From Roseimicrobium sp. ORNL1 (GTDB taxonomy: Bacteria > Verrucomicrobiota > Verrucomicrobiia > Verrucomicrobiales > Verrucomicrobiaceae): DNA of 64,000 bases. The position numbers were made by a program, and so were the translations under genes. This document shows positions 46,864 to 55,610 of the stretch, in pieces (within the stretch, counting starts at the first letter, position 1; each line of letters begins with the position of its first letter). The DNA lies in contig NZ_CP049143.1 of the NCBI RefSeq assembly GCF_011044495.1, positions 3,224,001 to 3,288,000 of the forward strand. Direction: 5' to 3'. Under the pieces are notes generated by a model. The model saw only the letters and a program-made list of their open reading frames with translations, did no database searches and had not been told where the DNA came from.

Positions 46864-46942
46864 ACCATGCATTAATGGTTCGACTTTGCCATAAGTTCTC
46901 GTGTTGAGGGTAGTTCGTCCTATAGGCTTCAGAAAACTTCGT

Positions 46943-49900
46943 ATGGTCAACGACGCCGTCAGATATTCCCGCGCCGGCGACCGTTTTCACTACCTCTGGG
47001 CTGCACGCCAATGCCTTGAATTGATTGACCTCCGGTCATCTGTAGAAGCAATTACGGTTGAAGGTTCACCGGAACCGACTGCGGCAGGGGAATTGGTGAT
47101 CGACGTGGGGAAAGTGCTGGCCGCTGGCGGTGGCGCGAAATCGGTGCAGTATTTCCAACTCAAACACTCGACATTAAAAACATCGAAGCACATTACGTTT
47201 TCTGAACTCGCCCACACAATGGCTGGATTTGCGGAACGGTTTCGGCATGGGCGTTCCAAGAAAGCCGCGAAGTTCTCAATTACGGAATTCTCCATCATTT
47301 CGAACCGGCAGGTCAGTCCTACGGTGAAAAATGGATTTCAAGCCATCGCTGCGGGTGCAAAGGCACATCCGAAGTTTTCCGCGGATCTCAAGAAAACGAC
47401 CAAGCTCTCGGCGGCTGACTTAAAACTATTTTGTAGCGCGGTTTCGTTCAGGGACGATGAGGGCGATTACCTTCAGCAGGAGAGGGAACTCAAATTCGAA
47501 ATCGCGCCGTACTCGACCTCCGGCTATGAAGACACCGAGGTGCTCAAGCTTGTCGGCATGGTTACCGAGCACGCACTTCCAGAATCCAAGGGCAGGCGGA
47601 GGCGAGGGGCGATAGTAAGAGAGGACGTTCTCAAGCGTCTGGGAGTAGATCACACCAGAGACCTATTTCCTGCGCCTTCCGCGATGGAATCCATCGATGC
47701 GACGTTCTTACGTGAGCAACACGCTGAATTTATTCGTAAGATTAAGGATGCCCCACGGCCCGTCATCCTACACGCGCCTGGCGGGGTGGGGAAGTCGGTG
47801 GTTGCGCAGCAGTTGGCTCGTTCCTTTCCCAAGGGCTCTGTGGGGATTGTCTACGACTGTTTTGGAGGAGGCAACTACTTAAACGAGGCCGAACCTCGAC
47901 ATCGTGCTTGTGACGCTCTCGTTCAAATCGCGAATGAACTCTCGGTGCAGGGTTTGTGCCGAACGCTGCTTGCCAATGCCACGACTCCGCGAGACGTTGT
48001 GATTCGCAGCTTTCTCACACGAGTCAAAGAGGCATGTGAATTGATACGCAGACGTAGCCGCAGCGCTCTGCTTGTCATTCTGGTCGATGCCGCTGACAAC
48101 GCAGAAATGGCAGCAGATGCGGCCAATGAGCCTGGATTCCCGCAAAGTCTCATCCGCCAAGCCTTTCCTGAGAATTGCAGAGTTGTGTTTCTTTGTAGAA
48201 CAGAGCGACGTGAACTACTGAGGCCCCCGACAAAGACCCCGCAACTGCCGCTCAAGCCCTTCAGCCTATCTGAAACGCGCCGTCATTTAAGAACGAGGTT
48301 CAGTAAGGCCAGCCAGGCCGATGGAGTAGAATTCTTCAGGCTTACTGGAGGAAATCCGCGAGTCCAGGCAAACTGTCTCGCAGCGAGGAGTAGCAACGCC
48401 AGGGAGATGTTGGCTTCGTTGGGACCTGGACGGACGACTGTTGACCAACAGATCGCAAAGCAGCTTGATGCTGCCATTTCAAGTCTACGTGATCAGCATA
48501 CCAAGATCGTCGCGGCGCAAATTGATTCAATCTGTAGAGGACTGGCCACACTGCCACCTTTCATTCCAATCCCTGTGCTTGCCGCGGCAGCAAACGTAGA
48601 TGTTGATGCAGTTAAGAGCTTTATAAGCGATCTAGGACGCCCGTTATGGCACTCAGACGATTCCGTTCAATTTCGTGATGAACCCGTCGAGACATGGTTC
48701 CGAACTACCTATGCCGCCTCCAAAGATGAAATTCGGGTATATGCTGAAGCCCTTGAGCCACTCTCTTCCTATTACTCATACGTGGCTCGTGCATTGCCGG
48801 GACTGTGGCATCGCGCCGGTGACCATGATCGGCTAATTGCGATCGCCTTGTCCGATGACTACCTGCCGGAAGAGAATCCAATTGATGTGAGGGATGTTCG
48901 AATCTTTAGACTTCAATATGCGTTCAAGACCGCTCTAAGAGCGAAACGACTCTCCGATGCGGCGAAGGTCGCCCTGCGAGCGGGAGAAGAAATGGCAGGC
49001 AACGACCGGCAGCTTTCGTTGCTGCGGGGCAATATAGACCTAATGGGGGTGTTGCAGGAGCCACATCGCATTCAGGAATGCGCTTACAAGCGCCTTTTAA
49101 AAGGAGGGTGGGCGGGAGCGGAAAACGCCTTCGCAGCCTCTCTACTATCCTCACATTCGGACTTTCATGGCGAAGCTCGGAACTATCTCAATTCTGCTTT
49201 CGAGTGGCTGCACATTCATTTTGAAGAACGAAAAAGACTCCGCAAAGAGCACCCGCACTATATTGACCCACTCTCAGTTTCGGACGTTGTTGAGCTTGCC
49301 TGGGCTGAACTGAATCTATCTGGGACCAAATCGGTGACCAACTATATCTGTAAATGGTCACCCTCTGAATGGATACTTGATATCACCACTTCCGTTGTCA
49401 GGAGGTTGGTGGATGCTGGGCGCTTCAAGGAAATCGAAACCATGGCCCGACATGGAGCCGTGAACGCTCACTTCATAGTCGGATTGGGCGATGAGCTCCT
49501 GAAGAGTTCCAAGCTTCCACCCAAATCTGCCTTACGTTGGACGCTCGATCAATTTGAGGCTGGAAAGGTGCAGATTAACCGCCCAAATGCTGATCCGCTG
49601 ATAGACTATGACACCCCGGCGATTGTTAGCTTTGCGGAAGCATGCGCCTTCCATCGACTCCCATCAGCGAAGATCCTGCTGGTCCTGGCGCCAGCGCTGA
49701 CCATGCCCTCTCTGCATCGTCTCACTAGCGACTACGACACGCTTCGTCGACATACGTTTTCACGGGCTGTTGCCCTCAAAGCAGCATTAGAAGGGAGCGG
49801 ACTTCCGGACATTAAAGTTTTGGTTCCTGACGTTGCCATTGAGGTTAGACAGAATGCCCATTCTGCAGAAGAAAGGCAGAACGCCAGAAGGATGCTATCG

Positions 49901-52900
49901 GCATTGCTCCCACTCTATCATGTCCGAGCCCAAGTGCTCATTGGGGCATCAAACTCACAATCGCTTGATGTGATGGATGTCAAGGTTGCTCAAGAGGATT
50001 CGGCTACCGATTACTGGTCGAGTTCAAGGATTGACTGGTTTTGGGATGAGTTGCTTGGAGTGCGCCTTTCGGTGTTGGCTCTCAAAGGCACTATTTCCCC
50101 AAGCGAATTCAAAGAACTAAAGGCGCAGACCGAAGGTTCGAATGGTCGATTGCGTAGGTTGTTCAATCGCAACTCGATGGCGCGCACGGCCTATCGTCAC
50201 GACCACCTTGTTGAAATTGGACAAGTATGCGAGCGCAGTTGCGTCGCCATCATTGGCGCTGAGCATTCTGAGGAGCCAGAGCAACGCGCAGGTTGGTTCA
50301 TAAGCCTCGCCAGGGCGGTGCTTTCCTTCAATTTGACAGAAGCTTCGGCGTATTTCTGCAAATCAATTGATGCCGTCTCGAAGTTTGGTGATGAGATCCT
50401 GGAAAGATGGGATGCGGTTGGAGCTATTGCTAGGCGAGCAGGTGACGATGCTCCGGAGTTGCCGGAGGTGGCGTATCGCTTTGTTCGCTCAGCGGAGATG
50501 GTAGGCGATACAATTGCCAGGGAAAAGTATTGGGACAGATCAGAAGTATTCCGAATAGCCGTGCGACTGCATGCTCCATCTGCGTTTTGTGCGTTGAGTC
50601 GGTGGCGAGATCGTGACGTAGGTGACTTCCCTGATGAGCTGAAGGCTCTGGCTATCGGATCGATCCAGAACGGAAGCCTCAATCATGTTTCAGGATTCTG
50701 TGTTACAGGCTTTAGCGGCCCGAAAGGTTCGGTAAAGCTTTTGCGGGAATGTATCCAGCGCGAACCCAATGCTGACCTGCGACAGCGGATCTTTGATGTT
50801 TTTGTGGAAGATGCCTATGTGGAAAGTGAGCTGATCGATATTGAATCCAAGCTTGAGAATGTGGCACATGATGGGGAGGTCAAGCTTGAGAATCTTCGCA
50901 AGATGGTCGACATAGCGAAGCGTACCAGACCCCAAATCACGGATTCGTCCAAAGAACAGGGCCACTATGGGGAAGTGCAAGAGGCAGTTGCAGAATGGGT
51001 TCTCCCAGGAATTGAACGACTGGACCTTGCAAGCGTTGCGGGGATAGCAAAGGCTGTTTTAACGCTAGAGGCTTCGAAACGTCGTTGGGAACATGCGAGT
51101 TTCTGGCCTGCAGTAGTCGATAGAATCCCGCGTGGGCGCGAAATTGAATTCTTGAAGGCCGTTGTCCAGGTGAAGCAAGTAGGGTGGCTGGACATGCGCC
51201 ATGTGCTAACGGCTGCTCGGGAGAAGTGGAAGGAACTGATGTCTTTCCAACGACACTGGCCGTCAGTCCTGCGGTCTGTCGGGAGGCGGTTTTACGTAGA
51301 GCTTGCTGGCCGAGGTGGTCTTGATTACTGGACCGATGGCGCGCGATTTGAAGAGTTGGACATTGACTCAGTCAAGCATGGTATTCACGAGGGCATTGAA
51401 GAGGCATCTGCGCTGTTGGACAGCGGTTCGCTCTTTGGCTTTGTCGCGGTACTGGCGAAGCGGTTGTCCTGTGCAGAAGCGCGTGATGTTCTAAACTTCG
51501 CTTTGCAGCGATTTGAGGTCTATATCGACCCGGACTACGCGGATGGAGCTTGGGAACCATGGCTTCAGCCCCCACGGGATACCGGTGCTGCCTTTGCGGG
51601 ATTGTTATGGGCGTCCCTCGGCGCACCTGACTCAGGCGTGCGGTGGGAAGCCGCTCACTGTGTCCGTCGGTTGGTGGAGTTTGGATGTGTCCCTGAGCTT
51701 GGAGCGTTGTTGCAACGAATCAATGAGGATGACGTGGCAGCTTTTCTGGGTAAAGGCCATGCGTTCTACCCTCTTCACGCTCAGCTATACACACTCATAG
51801 GCTTGTCCAGGGGCGCATTGAACAATGTTGAGGTCCTGATACCACATTGTGAGGTGTTCACGCGTATGGCACTTCATTCCATTCCTCATGCCCTAATTCA
51901 ACCGCTCGCCGCCAAGCTCGCTCTCGCCATTGGCGCTGTGGTTCCAGGGACGCTAACTCCAACCGACATTGCTTCATTGCAAGCGGTTGGAGTTAGCCCA
52001 TTTCCCCTCCGTCACCCGGAAGAAGCGGAGAGTTTTGACAGCCCGTTCCACGGAGCGGGACTCGTCGTTCCCGCGGAAGCTCCCGGCTTTGAATTGGACT
52101 TTGACGCCTATTGGTTGCCGTCTCTCGCCAGCGTCTTCGGAGTGCCCAACGGTCAGATTGATGATTTGATGCGGATTGCCTCAGTGAGCAATCTGGGTGT
52201 CGTTGCTCTACGTGGCCAACACCCGGTCGACACGAGGCGAGAACAGTGGAATTCGCAGAATTACTACTCACGTGGAACCTCTCATAGCCACGGTTCATAT
52301 CCTCGTGTGGACACATTCGACTTCTACTATTCCTATCATTCTTTGATGATCGTTGCCTCCAAGCTATTAGCGGCTATGCCCGTAATCTACCGTTACAATG
52401 ATGAAATGGGCGAACGTAACCGGTGGAGGGAGTGGGTCGCACGACACGGACTAACCCGAAGTGACGGGCGATGGCTCTGCGACCGGCGAGATCCTTCATT
52501 GCCGTCGCGGAAGCGGGGAGACACCCCTTACGGACGGATAGAATGGTTGTGCGGTGTTGTAGCTGGCGACTTCTTCGAGGCACTTACCGCTCAAGCTACA
52601 ATTGCTGGAGGACTATGCATCAGCGGATCTTGGCACGACGGCAACTCCAGCAGACAGGAGCACTTTACAGTTTCCAGCGCTTTCGTGCGTCCAGAAATGC
52701 AATCGTCACTAGCGAATGCCCTGCGCACTGCAGAGCATCCCAATCTTGTGGTTACTACCTCTTTTGAGGAGGCCCCTGAGTCCCCATTTGATTTGATGAT
52801 TTGGATTGCAGAACCGGGCGGAGGAGATTCTCGACTTGATGCATTTGATCCACATGCGAACAAACTCTCATACCCTGTTCGTAAAGTGGGACCTCAGGTG

Positions 52901-53248
52901 GTACACGACTATGGTCTGACATCAGATCCTGAAAACAGATACTGGTGGTGTCCAGGCTCCCCTGACCCGGTAGTAATTGCTGAAGCTTGGAGCGAGGGTG
53001 GGAGAGATGAGCGCTATGTTGGACAGCGACGTGGCGAGAGAGTGTTCATATCCGTCGAATTTTTAAAGTCACTATGCAAGCGGTATGGGAGGTCACTGAT
53101 CCTTCTGGTGCAAATCCATCGCTACGAATCCAGGGGCGGCAGCCATGACGATGATGGTTTTTCCTGGTTGCCTAGATCCCATAAAGTTTTCATTTTCTCC
53201 GAAGATGGACTCCTCAAAGACTCCAGAACAGATCATCGAATTGGGTAA
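46943..53248 (+). CDS. Avs-like STAND NTPase with N-terminal Cap4-type nuclease (AVAST type III candidate)
   Basis: The ATG at 46943 gives 2101 residues; a GTG at 46901 is possible. The N-terminal domain (about 1-200) has a PD-(D/E)XK layout of the Cap4/DUF4297 type: E40, D54 (ELVIDVGK) and Q72-L-K74 (VQYFQLKHS). The NTPase core has Walker A APGGVGKS at about 278-285, Walker B VILVDAADNAE with D382, and an Arg at the end of the next strand (FLCRTER, about 415-421). From about 550 to 1750 the protein is helical and TPR-like, the presumed phage-protein sensor. A distinct C-terminal part follows. In known Avs proteins, binding of a phage terminase or portal causes tetramerisation and DNA cutting. 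Size and the overlapping small partner gene fit Avs3. The target is not predictable here. Confidence 0.78.
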   Translation: MVNDAVRYSRAGDRFHYLWAARQCLELIDLRSSVEAITVEGSPEPTAAGELVIDVGKVLAAGGGAKSVQYFQLKHSTLKTSKHITFSELAHTMAGFAERFRHGRSKKAAKFSITEFSIISNRQVSPTVKNGFQAIAAGAKAHPKFSADLKKTTKLSAADLKLFCSAVSFRDDEGDYLQQERELKFEIAPYSTSGYEDTEVLKLVGMVTEHALPESKGRRRRGAIVREDVLKRLGVDHTRDLFPAPSAMESIDATFLREQHAEFIRKIKDAPRPVILHAPGGVGKSVVAQQLARSFPKGSVGIVYDCFGGGNYLNEAEPRHRACDALVQIANELSVQGLCRTLLANATTPRDVVIRSFLTRVKEACELIRRRSRSALLVILVDAADNAEMAADAANEPGFPQSLIRQAFPENCRVVFLCRTERRELLRPPTKTPQLPLKPFSLSETRRHLRTRFSKASQADGVEFFRLTGGNPRVQANCLAARSSNAREMLASLGPGRTTVDQQIAKQLDAAISSLRDQHTKIVAAQIDSICRGLATLPPFIPIPVLAAAANVDVDAVKSFISDLGRPLWHSDDSVQFRDEPVETWFRTTYAASKDEIRVYAEALEPLSSYYSYVARALPGLWHRAGDHDRLIAIALSDDYLPEENPIDVRDVRIFRLQYAFKTALRAKRLSDAAKVALRAGEEMAGNDRQLSLLRGNIDLMGVLQEPHRIQECAYKRLLKGGWAGAENAFAASLLSSHSDFHGEARNYLNSAFEWLHIHFEERKRLRKEHPHYIDPLSVSDVVELAWAELNLSGTKSVTNYICKWSPSEWILDITTSVVRRLVDAGRFKEIETMARHGAVNAHFIVGLGDELLKSSKLPPKSALRWTLDQFEAGKVQINRPNADPLIDYDTPAIVSFAEACAFHRLPSAKILLVLAPALTMPSLHRLTSDYDTLRRHTFSRAVALKAALEGSGLPDIKVLVPDVAIEVRQNAHSAEERQNARRMLSALLPLYHVRAQVLIGASNSQSLDVMDVKVAQEDSATDYWSSSRIDWFWDELLGVRLSVLALKGTISPSEFKELKAQTEGSNGRLRRLFNRNSMARTAYRHDHLVEIGQVCERSCVAIIGAEHSEEPEQRAGWFISLARAVLSFNLTEASAYFCKSIDAVSKFGDEILERWDAVGAIARRAGDDAPELPEVAYRFVRSAEMVGDTIAREKYWDRSEVFRIAVRLHAPSAFCALSRWRDRDVGDFPDELKALAIGSIQNGSLNHVSGFCVTGFSGPKGSVKLLRECIQREPNADLRQRIFDVFVEDAYVESELIDIESKLENVAHDGEVKLENLRKMVDIAKRTRPQITDSSKEQGHYGEVQEAVAEWVLPGIERLDLASVAGIAKAVLTLEASKRRWEHASFWPAVVDRIPRGREIEFLKAVVQVKQVGWLDMRHVLTAAREKWKELMSFQRHWPSVLRSVGRRFYVELAGRGGLDYWTDGARFEELDIDSVKHGIHEGIEEASALLDSGSLFGFVAVLAKRLSCAEARDVLNFALQRFEVYIDPDYADGAWEPWLQPPRDTGAAFAGLLWASLGAPDSGVRWEAAHCVRRLVEFGCVPELGALLQRINEDDVAAFLGKGHAFYPLHAQLYTLIGLSRGALNNVEVLIPHCEVFTRMALHSIPHALIQPLAAKLALAIGAVVPGTLTPTDIASLQAVGVSPFPLRHPEEAESFDSPFHGAGLVVPAEAPGFELDFDAYWLPSLASVFGVPNGQIDDLMRIASVSNLGVVALRGQHPVDTRREQWNSQNYYSRGTSHSHGSYPRVDTFDFYYSYHSLMIVASKLLAAMPVIYRYNDEMGERNRWREWVARHGLTRSDGRWLCDRRDPSLPSRKRGDTPYGRIEWLCGVVAGDFFEALTAQATIAGGLCISGSWHDGNSSRQEHFTVSSAFVRPEMQSSLANALRTAEHPNLVVTTSFEEAPESPFDLMIWIAEPGGGDSRLDAFDPHANKLSYPVRKVGPQVVHDYGLTSDPENRYWWCPGSPDPVVIAEAWSEGGRDERYVGQRRGERVFISVEFLKSLCKRYGRSLILLVQIHRYESRGGSHDDDGFSWLPRSHKVFIFSEDGLLKDSRTDHRIG

Positions 53249-53912
53249 GGCTCTCGTGGCTACTCTAGAGGCCGAAGGCATTGATACGCTATCCGCGTGG
53301 ATGGCGCACTACATCGCGGAGCTGATGGAGGCTGCTGATAAACCCGGGGAGGACAGAGCAGATGCGCAGGAACGCTGTTTTGAGGCGATTCTTCGGCTGT
53401 GGAAACACCGTGCCTCGATGCCGTCTGGTCGCCGTCCATTCGAAGCGTTTGATGTAATTATTCAGACCCTAGACCGACTCAATCCCGATGACCCTCGGAC
53501 CTACTACTTTGAAATGTGGCGACGGAGAGGGCCAAAGGACTCTTCTGATGAAAAGAAGGATGCAGTCGAGAAGATGCTGGAAGTAGCGATGGCGGCAGAT
53601 CGCGCGGCCCGAATTGTAATTCAGTACCTCATATCCGTTGCAGTGGACGGGCGCATTGATGACCTAACACGAACTCTGCTGAAAAACGCCGTCGGGGACG
53701 AAGACGCTTTGGATGTTGACGCCTACAACAAACTGATTGCAGACCTTGCTGCCGGCAAGGCTGACTTTGGGGCAAAGGAACGCGATGCGTTGAAGCGCAA
53801 AATTGAACAGCTAGACCTGTTCCTAAAACTGGGGCAAGGAGTGAGGGAGATGCTTGTTGGGACAGTGGGTGCTTCCGAGCCATCCAATTTGGCTGATTCC
53901 AAGCTCGACTGA
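53205..53912 (+). CDS. small partner of the Avs-like NTPase (Avs3b-like candidate)
   Basis: The ATG at 53205 gives 235 residues and overlaps the end of the NTPase gene by 44 bases in another frame, so the two are co-transcribed and probably translationally coupled. The protein is helical. Characteristic are LSAWMAHYIAELMEAAD (about 30-46) and 'CFEAILRLWKHRASMPSGRRPFEAFDVIIQTLDRL' (about 58-92), a pattern I associate with small genes next to very large ATPases in defence islands. The C-terminal half is charged and possibly a coiled coil. There is no signal peptide or enzyme motif. In AVAST type III a second gene of similar size accompanies the NTPase. Assignment is by context and general resemblance. 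Confidence 0.65.
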   Translation: MDSSKTPEQIIELGKALVATLEAEGIDTLSAWMAHYIAELMEAADKPGEDRADAQERCFEAILRLWKHRASMPSGRRPFEAFDVIIQTLDRLNPDDPRTYYFEMWRRRGPKDSSDEKKDAVEKMLEVAMAADRAARIVIQYLISVAVDGRIDDLTRTLLKNAVGDEDALDVDAYNKLIADLAAGKADFGAKERDALKRKIEQLDLFLKLGQGVREMLVGTVGASEPSNLADSKLD

Positions 53913-53971
53913 GCAGCGGGGACGATTCATAGGTGCCAAAGTATGCGAAGACTGGCTCAATATGGCGCCTT

Positions 53972-54325
53972 TCACTGCTCCGAATGGTCAGTCTGGAGAC
54001 CGGCATCGGACCGCTTTGCCCCTGGCGCGGCTTCGATAAGCGCCCCAATCGTTACGAACACTCCAGCCAGCATTCCGAGTGCGATACAAAATCCCATGAG
54101 GTCGTTCGAACCGAGAAGGAAGTTGATGCCGGTCAGAGCCCACAGGCCGGACGCGGCGAAGGCGACGATCTTGAGCCACAGCATCGGTCGAAGAAGGCAA
54201 ACGATGGTTGCGGCAGAGGGCAAACCGGCGATCAGACCTTCGGCTATGCCCGTATACCTCGCAATCAAGCTTGCAAGCACGACGGTGACTGTTAGCGCAT
54301 GGAAAACGAGGGCAGCGATCTTCAT
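53972..54325 (-). CDS. small membrane protein with four helices
   Basis: The ATG at 54325 gives 117 residues; a GTG ten codons upstream is less likely. Hydrophobic helices lie at about 3-22 (IAALVFHALTVTVVLASLIA), 28-45, 50-70 and 74-100 (GFCIALGMLAGVFVTIGALIEAA). There is no charge pattern of a known transporter. It is 42 bases downstream of the coiled-coil gene on the same strand, so the two form a pair. A membrane effector or anchor role is conceivable but unproven. Confidence 0.6.
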   Translation of the reverse strand: MKIAALVFHALTVTVVLASLIARYTGIAEGLIAGLPSAATIVCLLRPMLWLKIVAFAASGLWALTGINFLLGSNDLMGFCIALGMLAGVFVTIGALIEAAPGAKRSDAGLQTDHSEQ

Positions 54326-54367
54326 TGGCTCAGCGTGCGTTTTTGGCGACTTCACCAGCGTCCGGCG

Positions 54368-55081
54368 TTACCGGTAAATGGCGATGGCTTCTCCGCGCCG
54401 TCGAGCGGCTTCCAATTGCATTTGGATCCGGATTTGGCGCATTTCTTCTGCTATCTGAGCAGCAGATTGCGCTTCGAGCATGCGGATGTGCCGCTCCTCC
54501 TCCCGGACCTGTCGTTCTTCCATCATGCGCCGGGCTTCGTCGCGTGCGACCTGCTGCGCGACCATTTCTTCACGGGCCTGCCGAATTGCTTCCAACTTTG
54601 CCAACTGCTGCTGCCGAGCTTCTTCAGCGTATTGCTCTTTCAGTTGTTTCTGACGCTCTTCCCACTCTTCGGCACCAGGTTGTCTCTGATAGCGCATGCC
54701 TTCAGCTATGGCCAGCCGTCGTGCTTCTGCCGCCTGCTGCTGTTCTTCGGCCTCTTGCTTTTCGCGCCCCAGTTCCTCGGCAGTTTTTTGTTTCACAGGC
54801 TCCGCGGCCTGCCGAGCTTCTTCCACCGCTGCTTTGGCTCGTCCCTCCTCGATGCGCTGCACCACCTCGGGTTCCACAACATTGAAGGTCTTACGTTCTT
54901 CTGCCGTCATCTGGTCCGACCGGACAAAAACGATGGAACCTTGGTGCCGGACCTGAAGGCCGGTCACCTCGACTCGGAGGACCTCCTTCCCTCGAAACTT
55001 CGAGGGGATCGCCCAGGGATCTGCGAGAGCTGAAACAGTGAAAGTCTGCAGCATCACGGCCAGTGCCAAAGTCATCTTCAT
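54368..55081 (-). CDS. exported coiled-coil protein
   Basis: The 237-residue product has a signal peptide (MKMTLALAVMLQTFTVSALA, cleavage before DPW). A short N-terminal globular part (about 21-70, FRGKEVLRVEVTGLQVRHQGSIVFVRSDQMTAEERKTF) resembles a small beta domain. From about 72 to the end it is one long Glu/Arg/Ala/Gln-rich coiled coil. It would stand in the periplasm. Its start is 72 bases from the start of the divergent XRE gene, and the palindrome at 55104-55121 lies between, so that regulator probably controls it. The family is unknown. Confidence 0.7.
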   Translation of the reverse strand: MKMTLALAVMLQTFTVSALADPWAIPSKFRGKEVLRVEVTGLQVRHQGSIVFVRSDQMTAEERKTFNVVEPEVVQRIEEGRAKAAVEEARQAAEPVKQKTAEELGREKQEAEEQQQAAEARRLAIAEGMRYQRQPGAEEWEERQKQLKEQYAEEARQQQLAKLEAIRQAREEMVAQQVARDEARRMMEERQVREEERHIRMLEAQSAAQIAEEMRQIRIQMQLEAARRRGEAIAIYR

Positions 55082-55103
55082 GGTCTCAGGGAAGGTTGGT
55101 TGG

Positions 55104-55121
55104 CGGGTATTTTAATACCCG
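55104..55121. promoter_or_regulatory. perfect 18-bp palindrome, likely operator of the XRE regulator
   Basis: CGGGTATTTTAATACCCG has 8-bp arms around TT. It lies in the 72-base divergent gap, 22 bases from the coiled-coil start and 32 bases from the XRE start, so a dimeric repressor bound there would cover both promoters. Perfect symmetry in such a short gap is unlikely by chance. Confidence 0.75.
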
Positions 55122-55153
55122 TGCATCTTGCGTCAATGGGATTGTTATCCGTG

Positions 55154-55390
55154 ATGGCTCGTCCATCTCAAACAGACCCGCGCGAACGTGCTATTGTCCT
55201 CGCACTCAAGGAAGAACGTCTTCGTCAAGGCATCTCGGCCACGAAGCTGGCACATGACGTGAATGTGAGCCGGAGCACCATCACTCATCTGGAGAATGAT
55301 GACGCTCGTCCGACGCTTTGGGTTCTGTTTAGAATTGCCGACGGCCTAAAAGTCGACTTGCCGACATGGATGGAAAAACACTGTCGTTAG
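55154..55390 (+). CDS. XRE-family helix-turn-helix regulator
   Basis: The ATG at 55154 gives 78 residues; the frame is open upstream over the palindrome, which argues for the shorter form. The helix-turn-helix fills residues about 10-65: 'ALKEERLRQGISATKLAHDVNVSRSTITHLENDDARPTLWVLFRIADGLKVDL', a classical Cro/C1-type domain. There is no further domain, so it is a dimeric DNA-binding protein only. It probably binds the palindrome just upstream and represses itself and the divergent coiled-coil gene. The giant NTPase gene starts 220 bases downstream on the same strand and might be under the same control. The gap between holds no gene. Confidence 0.85.
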   Translation: MARPSQTDPRERAIVLALKEERLRQGISATKLAHDVNVSRSTITHLENDDARPTLWVLFRIADGLKVDLPTWMEKHCR

Positions 55391-55610
55391 AACGGGGTGT
55401 CACTTTTCCAAGCAGGCGCGGCTTGTCTCACCCATAAGATGTGGACTTTCCAGTTCCACGAAATACTCATCGTGAGGGAGCGTCGTCCGCGTTACGGTGA
55501 AGCCTCTGGAGTAAGCTGAAGGCTTGCAGCCTTAAGGCCCAGCAACGAAATACTTGCCCGGCGATCACGCCACAGTCGCTGATTACGACTCGAAAAATCT
55601 GCATAAACCG

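Noticed and set aside
53205-53912. Small gene after the NTPase considered as a toxin-antitoxin component
   Set aside because: No matching antitoxin or toxin partner; overlap with the NTPase gene favours a subunit of the same defence system.
55391-55610. Gap before the second giant NTPase checked for a further small gene
   Set aside because: No frame with start and ribosome binding site; only a weak inverted repeat (AAGGC/GCCTT) near 55520.
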